NCBI GenBank assembly: GCA_023397675.1
Contig: JAEWTV010000114.1
Location: 1-38,542 of the forward strand
Length of the DNA stretch: 38,542 nt
Source: Bacillota bacterium
Lineage (GTDB): Bacteria > Bacillota > Clostridia > Acetivibrionales > JANLFN01
Direction: 5' to 3'
Position numbers and translations under genes: made by a program. This document shows positions 33,187-38,542 of the stretch, piece by piece; the first letter of the stretch is position 1, and every line of letters starts with the position of its first letter. The notes under the pieces were generated by a model. The model did no database searches. It had not been told where the DNA came from and worked only from the letters and a program-made list of their open reading frames with translations.

Positions 33187-33216
33187 TTGCTCATTTTGCC
33201 GTATAAGTGATATAAT
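33187..33216 (+). promoter_or_regulatory. Sigma-A-like promoter of the Asp23 gene
   Basis: TTGCTC (33187-33192), an 18-nt spacer and a perfect TATAAT (33211-33216) lie 43 nt before the start codon, directly after spoIIIAH. The Asp23 gene can therefore be expressed apart from the sporulation operon. Confidence 0.65.
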
Positions 33217-33258
33217 TACATTGCAAATTTATACAATTCCGGCTGGGAGGTAAAGGCT

Positions 33259-33669
33259 TTGGAAGAGATAACCAATAACATTAATATTACCGATGATATG
33301 GGTTCAGTAAGAATAACGGATGAAGTAGTTGCCATTATCGCCGGTATGGCCGCAACAGAAGTGGCTGGAGTAGCTGGCATGAGCGGTGGTATTGCAGGCG
33401 GTATTGCTGAAATGCTGGGAAGAAAAAACCTCTCTAAGGGTGTAAAGGTTGAAGTAGGGGAAAAAGAAGCTGCTATTGATATGTATATAATAGTTGAATA
33501 TGGTTACAGGATTCCTGATATAGCATGGGAAATACAGGAGAAGGTTAAAAAATCCGTAGAAACCATGACAGGCCTTAATGTTGTTGAGGTTAATATACAT
33601 GTTCAGGGTGTAAATATAGAAAAAGAAAGCAAAAAAGATTCAAGTGAGGATTCTCCAAGGGTCAGATAG
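33259..33669 (+). CDS. Asp23/Gls24 family envelope stress protein (YqhY-like)
   Basis: The 136-residue protein starts at TTG 33259 behind GGGAGG. It has the Asp23 signature ITDEVVAIIAGMAATEVAGVAGMSGG and the C-terminal NIHVQGVNIE. Members are abundant membrane-associated proteins; in Bacillus YqhY lies next to accBC and nusB and affects acetyl-CoA carboxylase. The accBC genes are absent here, and amaP and DUF2273 genes follow instead. Confidence 0.93.
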   Translation: MEEITNNINITDDMGSVRITDEVVAIIAGMAATEVAGVAGMSGGIAGGIAEMLGRKNLSKGVKVEVGEKEAAIDMYIIVEYGYRIPDIAWEIQEKVKKSVETMTGLNVVEVNIHVQGVNIEKESKKDSSEDSPRVR

Positions 33670-33725
33670 CAGTTTGGGTTATGTTTACCAAGGTTTAAAG
33701 ATGTCAATAATTATTATGATCATAT

Positions 33726-33770
33726 AAACCGTATGGTTCAAAGTGATTTCGCTCCGGGACTGTACGGTTT
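33726..33770 (+). promoter_or_regulatory. Stem-loop in the Asp23-AmaP gap
   Basis: The 288-nt gap 33670-33957 holds AAACCGTA (33726-33733) pairing with TACGGTTT (33763-33770). A further CAT/ATG pair lies outside, and AGTG/CGCT pairing is possible inside. No T-run follows immediately. Farther on, TATAAT at 33832-33837 may be the -10 of the amaP promoter, with a poor -35. Nothing else is recognised in the gap. Confidence 0.5.
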
Positions 33771-33957
33771 ATGTTTAAATAAGTACATTTGAGATTCGAA
33801 TTCGTTATATTTTGGTTTATTTTTTTAAAAATATAATTTATAATTAAATTAGCACAAATTTCCCGCAACGAAAATTGCAGGCAGATTGGGAAATTAAGAA
33901 GAATTAATAAAATAATCAGTATAAATAATTAAAAATGCGAAGAGGTGGGGTAGACTT

Positions 33958-34506
33958 ATGAACCTTTTTTTCAGAGTATTATTGGCAATATATGCTTTCT
34001 GTCTTACAATAATTACGGGCATAGCAATAGCAGTAACGCTGGAACCAAGTCTGTATGATGATATTACGCAATTCTTTTATGATGGAATAAAAGGGAGAAC
34101 CTCTTCAATAATTATATTTGTTCTTGAACTGATATTCCTTGCAATAGGCATAATATTCCTGTTCTCGGGTGTACGGAGTAACAAGGATAAAAAATCAGTC
34201 AAAAAGCATACTAATATAGGTGAAATAAAAATATCCATTAATTCCATTGAAAACATTGCTCTTGCAACCTCGAGAAAATTCAACGGAATAAAGGATTCAA
34301 AAGCATATGTTACAAAGCATGAAGATAATGTATCAATAGTTATAAAGACAGTTGTTTTACCTGATGTAAACATACCTGCACTAGCAGAGGACATGCAGTC
34401 AAAGGTAAAAAGGTCAGTTGAAGAAACTGCAGGTGTAGCAGTAAACGATGTGAAAATTGTCGTCGATAACATATACACAGGGTATACAAAGTCAAGAGTG
34501 GAGTAA
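33958..34506 (+). CDS. amaP: Alkaline shock response membrane anchor protein AmaP-like
   Basis: The 182-residue protein has two N-terminal membrane helices (about 4-26 and 46-70) followed by a soluble Asp23-like domain with INSIENIALATSRKFNG. In Staphylococcus AmaP anchors Asp23 to the membrane; its neighbours here are Asp23 and DUF2273 genes, as expected. GAGGTGGGG precedes the ATG. Confidence 0.88.
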   Translation: MNLFFRVLLAIYAFCLTIITGIAIAVTLEPSLYDDITQFFYDGIKGRTSSIIIFVLELIFLAIGIIFLFSGVRSNKDKKSVKKHTNIGEIKISINSIENIALATSRKFNGIKDSKAYVTKHEDNVSIVIKTVVLPDVNIPALAEDMQSKVKRSVEETAGVAVNDVKIVVDNIYTGYTKSRVE

Positions 34507-34530
34507 TGCGGGGACATATGGAGGTTAAAT

Positions 34531-34761
34531 ATGATTAAAGACAAGTTCCTGAGTATATACAATGCCCATAAGGGCGGAATGAACGGAGCACTGGTCGGAT
34601 TTATAATTGCATTGACATTTTTGATCCTTGGCTTTTGGAGGACGTTGTTTATTGCAATATTCATAGGAATAGGTTATTATATTGGCAAGAGAATCTACGA
34701 AGACAAAGATTACATAAAGAATCTCCTGGATAGGGTGCTACCGCCCGGAACTTATAGGTAG
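34531..34761 (+). CDS. DUF2273 small membrane protein
   Basis: The 76-residue protein has two closely spaced membrane helices (GALVGFIIALTFLILGFW and FIAIFIGIGYYIGKRI). This family regularly accompanies Asp23 and AmaP and is thought to be part of the same membrane complex. GGAGGTTAAAT precedes the ATG. It starts 24 nt after amaP. Confidence 0.88.
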   Translation: MIKDKFLSIYNAHKGGMNGALVGFIIALTFLILGFWRTLFIAIFIGIGYYIGKRIYEDKDYIKNLLDRVLPPGTYR

Positions 34762-34844
34762 AAAAGGCAAGGTTGAACCTTTTAAATCTCAGCCTTTAAT
34801 AAAAATTACAGCACCAGGACCGCAAGGTTGGGAGGTATTATTTA

Positions 34845-35270
34845 GTGGGAAGAAGAGCGTCAAGAGAATTGGCGATGAAGCTCTTATACCAGCTTGAAAT
34901 CCAGAAGGATGACAAGGAAGAGCAGATAGAAACAGCGTTGCAGGAAGAAACGGTTACCAAAAGTGATAAGGAATATATAGAAGCGGCAGTTAACGGAGCT
35001 TATGAAAAAAAGGAATGTATTGATAAGCTGATAGAGGAGCACTCCAAAGGCTGGAAGCTTAACAGGATTTCAAAGGTTGACCTGTCCATTCTGCGACTCG
35101 CTATCTATGAAATATGTTGTTTAGAGGATATTCCTTATAACGTTACTATAAACGAAGCCGTTGAACTGGCCAAAAAGTACAGTGGAGAAGAGGATGGAGC
35201 CTTTATCAATGGTATACTTGGAAAGGTTCAAAAAGGCCAGAAGCTTGAAATGGAAAATAAAGAACAATAA
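34845..35270 (+). CDS. nusB: Transcription antitermination protein NusB
   Basis: The 141-residue all-helical protein starts at GTG 34845 with GGGAGG upstream. RRASRELAMKLLYQLEI at the N-terminus and SKVDLSILRLAIYEI and PYNVTINEAVELAKKYS are diagnostic. NusB with NusE binds boxA RNA for rRNA antitermination. It heads the nusB-xseA-xseB-ispA cluster; folD, present between nusB and xseA in Bacillus, is missing here. Confidence 0.95.
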   Translation: MGRRASRELAMKLLYQLEIQKDDKEEQIETALQEETVTKSDKEYIEAAVNGAYEKKECIDKLIEEHSKGWKLNRISKVDLSILRLAIYEICCLEDIPYNVTINEAVELAKKYSGEEDGAFINGILGKVQKGQKLEMENKEQ

Positions 35271-35288
35271 TTAAACAGTTAAGTAAAG

Positions 35289-35313
35289 CCGGTTATTTAT
35301 ATACCGGTTTTTT
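35289..35313 (+). terminator. Weak terminator or attenuator between nusB and xseA
   Basis: CCGGT (35289-35293) pairs with ACCGG (35303-35307) and is followed by six T residues. The 5-bp stem is short, so read-through into xseA is likely. Confidence 0.55.
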
Positions 35314-35327
35314 CATAGGTGGTAATA

Positions 35328-36533
35328 ATGCAGAAAATACTTAGTGTTTCTGAACTTAACAGATACATAAAACAAATAGTTTCAACCGATCATGTCCTAT
35401 CCGGGCTTTGGATTAAGGGTGAGATATCAAATTTCAAAAGCCATTACTCGGGACATATGTATTTCACTCTTAAAGATGAAACAAGTCTTCTGAAATGTGT
35501 TATGTTCAAAGGTAATGCATCCTTGCTTAGATTTATCCCCGAAAGCGGTATGAAGGTAATAATAAGGGGCTATATCTCGGTTTTTGAAAGAGACGGACAG
35601 TATCAGCTTTATGCCGAAGAAATGCAGCCTGATGGGCTTGGAAATCTTCACCTGGCTTTTGAACAATTAAAGAAAAAGCTTCAGGAGGAAGGGCTTTTTG
35701 ATGAAAGATTCAAAAAAAAGCTGCCATACCTCCCAAAATGTATTGGTGTTGTGACTTCTCCGACAGGAGCCGTCATAAGGGATATTTGTAATGTGCTGGG
35801 CAGAAGGTTTGGAAACATTGAGGTAAAAGTATATGGTGTAGCTGTGCAGGGTGAACTTGCTCCGAAGCAGATAGCAAGAGCTGTTAAAAAGTTTAATGAA
35901 CTTAACTGTGTTGACCTTATAATAGTTGCAAGAGGTGGAGGTTCTCTCGAAGAGCTGTGGGCCTTTAATGAAGAGGTTGTTGCAAGAAGCATATTTGAAT
36001 CGCAGATACCTGTTATATCTGCTGTAGGCCATGAGACAGACTTTACAATAGCAGACTTCGCTGCTGATCTAAGGGCACCTACTCCTTCGGCCGCCGCAGA
36101 AATTGCGGTTCCAGAGAAGAAGATGCTTGAAAGAAAGCTGACAGAGCTGTCTGTAAGGCTTGAAACTTCACTCGTAAAGAATTTGAACCTAAAACGCGAT
36201 AAGTTGACAAAGCTAACACAAAGTTTTGCTTTTAAGCAGCCCTATAATAGGGTATATCAGGAAAGAATGAGACTTGACCAACTGAATAAATACCTTAACA
36301 GAGGGATTACGGCAAATGTTGAACAAGCAGCTTCCAGACTTTCACTACTTGCTGGAAAGTTGGATGCAATGAGTCCTTTGGGCACGATATCCAGAGGCTA
36401 CAGCATAGTAAAAAAGGCTTCTGATAAAAGTATTATCAAATCTATAAAAAATGTATGTGAAGGCGAAGAAGTGGAAATTAATGTTATTGATGGAAGCATA
36501 AATTGTGTTGTCAAAAGTAAGGAGGGAAAATAA
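35328..36533 (+). CDS. xseA: Exodeoxyribonuclease VII large subunit
   Basis: The product is 401 residues from the ATG at 35328, which follows AGGTGG; the GTG at 35319 falls inside that site. An N-terminal OB-fold (LSGLWIKGEISNFKSHYSGHMYFTLKD) precedes the catalytic core with GVVTSPTGAVIRDI, IIVARGGGSLEELW and SAVGHETDFTIADFAADLRAPTPSAAAE. A coiled-coil C-terminal part follows. The XseA-XseB complex degrades single-stranded DNA to oligonucleotides. Confidence 0.96.
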   Translation: MQKILSVSELNRYIKQIVSTDHVLSGLWIKGEISNFKSHYSGHMYFTLKDETSLLKCVMFKGNASLLRFIPESGMKVIIRGYISVFERDGQYQLYAEEMQPDGLGNLHLAFEQLKKKLQEEGLFDERFKKKLPYLPKCIGVVTSPTGAVIRDICNVLGRRFGNIEVKVYGVAVQGELAPKQIARAVKKFNELNCVDLIIVARGGGSLEELWAFNEEVVARSIFESQIPVISAVGHETDFTIADFAADLRAPTPSAAAEIAVPEKKMLERKLTELSVRLETSLVKNLNLKRDKLTKLTQSFAFKQPYNRVYQERMRLDQLNKYLNRGITANVEQAASRLSLLAGKLDAMSPLGTISRGYSIVKKASDKSIIKSIKNVCEGEEVEINVIDGSINCVVKSKEGK

Positions 36534-36791
36534 ATGGCTAAGGAAAAACAAAGCTTTGAAGAAGCAGCAGGCGAGCTTGAAGAAATAGTTAACAGGCTTG
36601 AAAAGGGAGAATTGACGCTTGATGAATCAATTGTTCTCTTCCAGCGTGGAATTGAACTTTCAAGATATTGCAGCAAAAGGCTTGATGAGGTTGAGAAGAA
36701 AATTACAATGCTTATAGAAGAGGAAAACGGAGAGGTTAAGGAAGTTCCGTTCAAACTCGGAACTGCTCTGGAGGGAAATAATGAACCCTGA
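36534..36791 (+). CDS. xseB: Exodeoxyribonuclease VII small subunit
   Basis: The 85-residue helical hairpin protein has the FEEAAGELEEIVNRLEKGELTLDES signature. Its ATG directly follows the xseA stop, and its last 11 nt overlap the ispA start, so the three genes are translationally coupled. The C-terminal tail (residues 64-85) is slightly longer than in many homologues. Confidence 0.95.
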   Translation: MAKEKQSFEEAAGELEEIVNRLEKGELTLDESIVLFQRGIELSRYCSKRLDEVEKKITMLIEEENGEVKEVPFKLGTALEGNNEP

Positions 36792-37689
36792 CCAATACAA
36801 TGAACTTGATACTAAAATGCAGCATTGGATAGAGATAGTAAACAAGGCGTTAGAAGGATTTGTTCCGGAAAAACAGGTTCCGCAGGCAAAAATCTATGAA
36901 GCTATGCGGTATAGTCTGCTAGCTGGTGGAAAAAGAATAAGGCCGGTAATTCTGCTTGCTGTGTGCGAAATGCTTCAGGGAGAATTAAATGAAGCAATTC
37001 CGTTTGCATGTTCGGTAGAAATGATACATACATATTCATTGATACATGACGATCTTCCTGTAATGGATGATGACGATTACAGGAGAGGAAGACTTACAAA
37101 CCACAAGGTTTACGGAGAAGCTATTGCTGTTCTTGCGGGTGATGCACTGCTCAATAAAGCACACGAGATTCTTCTGGACACGGTTGCAAATGCAAAAGAC
37201 AATATGCAGGGAAAGGCGCGTGCTGCCTTTGTAATTTCTAATGCGGCAGGTACTGAGGGCATGATAGGCGGTCAGGTTGTTGACCTTGAATCTGAAGGGA
37301 AACAAATCTCGGAAGAACTGCTTTTATATATGCACAGAAATAAGACGGGTGCGCTTTTAAAAGCACCGGCAATGGCTGCTGCTGAACTCTGTGATGCTAC
37401 TAATGAAGAAAAACAGTGTATATGCACGTTCGCAGAAAAGCTTGGAATTGCTTTTCAGATAAGGGACGACATACTTGACGTTGAAGGAAGCCTTGACTCA
37501 ATGGGTAAACAGGCTGGCTCAGATGAAAAGAAGGGTAAATCCACTTATGTTTCGTTTTACGGGCTTGAAGAAGCAAAAAAACGTCTGATTGAAGTCAGCA
37601 AACAGGCCTCGGATGCACTCAAGTGCTTTGGAGGCAGGGCGCAGCTGTTAAGCAGCCTGGTTGAAAGACTGGCGATTAGAGAGTCATAG
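36781..37689 (+). CDS. ispA: Farnesyl diphosphate synthase (polyprenyl synthetase)
   Basis: The 302-residue protein adds isopentenyl units to make C15 farnesyl diphosphate. The first aspartate-rich motif, DDLPVMDDDD, begins at D90, and the second, DDILD, begins at D229. GGKRIRP and MIGGQVVDL are typical. GGAGGG lies just upstream within xseB. In many Firmicutes dxs follows; here the window ends in a long structured non-coding segment before any dxs is reached. Confidence 0.96.
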   Translation: MNPDQYNELDTKMQHWIEIVNKALEGFVPEKQVPQAKIYEAMRYSLLAGGKRIRPVILLAVCEMLQGELNEAIPFACSVEMIHTYSLIHDDLPVMDDDDYRRGRLTNHKVYGEAIAVLAGDALLNKAHEILLDTVANAKDNMQGKARAAFVISNAAGTEGMIGGQVVDLESEGKQISEELLLYMHRNKTGALLKAPAMAAAELCDATNEEKQCICTFAEKLGIAFQIRDDILDVEGSLDSMGKQAGSDEKKGKSTYVSFYGLEEAKKRLIEVSKQASDALKCFGGRAQLLSSLVERLAIRES

Positions 37690-37698
37690 GTAAAGAGA

Positions 37699-37733
37699 AT
37701 GTACAATTTACAATTTACAGAGTACAGTTAAAA
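37699..37733. repeat. Heptanucleotide repeat cluster 3
   Basis: ATGTACA, ATTTACA, ATTTACA, GAGTACA and GTTAAAA follow in strict 7-nt register, the same family and the same terminal heptamer as the clusters at 23412-23500. It starts 10 nt after the ispA stop codon. Confidence 0.88.
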
Positions 37734-37743
37734 GATAATATAA

Positions 37744-37825
37744 AGATATTTAGTCGGTGGAACCGACTTGGTTTTGATAGCCGTGGGTTTTAACCCACGG
37801 AGGAAGGGTATATAAGCAGATATTT
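37744..37825. repeat. 66-bp double-hairpin element flanked by 8-bp direct repeats
   Basis: AGTCGGT-GGA-ACCGACT (37752-37768) and CCGTGGGTT-TT-AACCCACGG (37781-37800) are two perfect hairpins 12 nt apart. AGATATTT occurs directly on both sides (37744-37751 and 37818-37825), like a target-site duplication. The hairpins are GC-rich against an A+T-rich background. It may be a tiny palindromic mobile element or a REP-like sequence. Confidence 0.7.
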
Positions 37826-37864
37826 TAAACTAAGTCTTTTTTGCGGAGGGCAAAAGCGAGTTTA

Positions 37865-37885
37865 AGTTACAATTTACAGTTAAAA
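37865..37885. repeat. Heptanucleotide repeat cluster 4 (short)
   Basis: AGTTACA, ATTTACA and GTTAAAA form a three-unit member of the same family, 9 nt before repeat element copy B. Confidence 0.75.
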
Positions 37886-37894
37886 GATTACTTA

Positions 37895-38100
37895 AACAGG
37901 ATTAATTTGATTCCAAGAACGGAATGTTCCGAGTCATAGAGCCTGTAAATTCAGCTCGGGCAAATTCAAACTCGCCGAATAAATATGAATTGATATATAT
38001 GTAATTATTCGTCTCAAACAGTGAATTTGCTTTCCTTGCTCGGAGTTAACAGGCTCTAATTCCTCTACACATATGTTCTTTGCATAAAATTAATCCTGTT
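37895..38100. repeat. Long nested inverted-repeat element, copy B (possible structured RNA)
   Basis: Outer arms 37895-37920 and 38075-38100 are complementary at 23 of 26 positions (AACAGGATTAATTT and AAGAAC blocks). Inside, TAGAGCCTGT (37937-37946) pairs perfectly with ACAGGCTCTA (38049-38058), GCAAATTC (37960-37967) with GAATTTGC (38023-38030) and GAATAA (37977-37982) with TTATTC (38005-38010). CGGAATGTTCCG (37920-37931) is a local hairpin. Core blocks CCTGTAAATTCAGCT, GGGCAAATTCAAACTCG and TCTCAAACAGTGAATTTGCT are shared with copy A. Confidence 0.88.
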
Positions 38101-38286
38101 CAATGAGAAAAAACATTAATATTAAAATGTATACTTAAATATAACCAATCAGTTAGATACATAAAGCATGTAAAACCCTAAAAAACATGTGGTAAGAATG
38201 AAGGATTTAATATGTTTAATAAGTCAAAACCACTTATAAAGGGTCCAAATCGACAAATATAAGCTGTTTTATACCCTAGAGTTTTA
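38101..38286. other. A+T-rich gap between repeat copy B and the OLE-like promoter
   Basis: This stretch has no open reading frame with a ribosome binding site and no hairpin that I could support. It separates the repeat-bearing region from the promoter at 38287. Confidence 0.5.
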
Positions 38287-38295
38287 TGTTATAAT
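38287..38295 (+). promoter_or_regulatory. Extended -10 promoter of the OLE-like RNA
   Basis: TGTTATAAT is a perfect extended -10 (TGn-TATAAT). The -35 region is poor, as often tolerated with an extended -10. The predicted start, near 38302, is just before the first hairpin of the structured segment. Confidence 0.6.
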
Positions 38296-38297
38296 TA

Positions 38298-38542
38298 GCG
38301 AGACCACTAAATAGATTGTTAGTGGATGTTTGTACTTACTTAATCAATAAGACAGGGTGGTACAGTATTCTAGTCGGGACTGCTGTTTCTGAAGACGGGC
38401 CTAAAAATCCGTCAAAGGGCACATCGATGAAGTTCCTTGTGTCGGCTTGCTACGCCCAGTGGTGGGTCGATGCTGGGAGTTAAGGTTTAGGGGCGATCTG
38501 CAATGGCATGCAGGCGTTGACCCCTCTACCGTGGAGACCCTT
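38298..38542 (+). ncRNA. ole: Probable OLE RNA (5' portion, truncated by window end)
   Basis: From about 38298 to the end the DNA changes to a much more GC-rich composition with no open reading frame and many local pairings. Examples are CCACTAA/TTAGTGG (38304-38325), AGTC/GACT, GACGG/CCGTC and CTGCA/TGCAG closed by GGGG/CCCC. OLE (ornate, large, extremophilic) RNAs are about 600 nt, found in Firmicutes, and lie characteristically between ispA and dxs next to nusB-xseA-xseB, exactly this location. OLE RNA binds membrane proteins such as OapA and has been linked to stress and magnesium tolerance. The visible 245 nt would be the 5' part. Identification rests on synteny, composition and structure; I cannot run a covariance model. 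Confidence 0.65.

Noticed and set aside
38298..38542. rRNA or tRNA gene at the right edge
   Set aside because: No tRNA cloverleaf, CCA-end arrangement or 16S/23S signature sequence is present; the position and structure fit an OLE-type RNA better.

Overview
The window looks like chromosomal DNA of a low-GC, spore-forming, monoderm Firmicute of the clostridial branch. It has a full spoIIIAA-AH operon, ylbJ, purine-rich ribosome binding sites, A+T-rich spacers and the gene orders rpmB/recG/rsmD/coaD/ylbJ, aroQ-pepP-efp-spoIIIA and nusB-xseA-xseB-ispA. A cellulolytic Ruminiclostridium-like species would fit, but the species assignment is inference.

Layout. 1-84: start of rpmB (minus strand). 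293-4000: recG, rsmD (apparently started at a rare ATT codon), coaD and a coiled-coil protein gene. 4001-6402, minus strand: ylbJ and ilvE, with a terminator and a sigma-E-like promoter packed between them. 6588-9210: yqeG-type phosphatase, aroE, prepilin peptidase pilD and a ComFB-family gene, ending at a strong terminator. 9365-21042: a type IV pilus operon behind a near-consensus promoter: pilB, pilT, pilC, major pilin, two minor pilins, pilM, pilN, pilO-like, another prepilin and a very large PilX/GspK-like protein. 21212-23311: a secreted PA14-domain protein with its own extended -10 promoter. 23572-24420: endonuclease IV family protein. 24679-27376: aroQ, pepP, efp and a clostridial acidic zinc-ribbon protein. 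27552-33180: spoIIIAA-AH behind a candidate sigma-E promoter. 33259-34761: Asp23/Gls24, AmaP-like and DUF2273 envelope genes. 34845-37689: nusB, xseA, xseB, ispA. 37690-38542: non-coding, containing several repeat elements and then a GC-rich, strongly folded segment running off the window, which I read as the 5' part of an OLE RNA (its usual place is between ispA and dxs).

How the genes work together. PilD processes the FTLIE/FTLVE prepilins. PilM/N/O and PilC form the inner-membrane platform. PilB extends and PilT retracts the pilus. The N-terminal MshEN-like domain of PilB and the adjacent ComFB suggest cyclic-dinucleotide control. SpoIIIAA-AH encode the mother-cell half of the channel into the forespore. 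Asp23/AmaP/DUF2273 form an envelope-associated module.

Most unusual items. (1) Two copies of a ~210-nt nested inverted-repeat element (24433-24648 and 37895-38100) have conserved cores, while their outer arms differ completely in sequence and still pair within each copy. (2) The putative OLE RNA. (3) Dispersed heptanucleotide repeats. (4) Two related stem-loops inside the spoIIIA operon. (5) The ATT start of rsmD.
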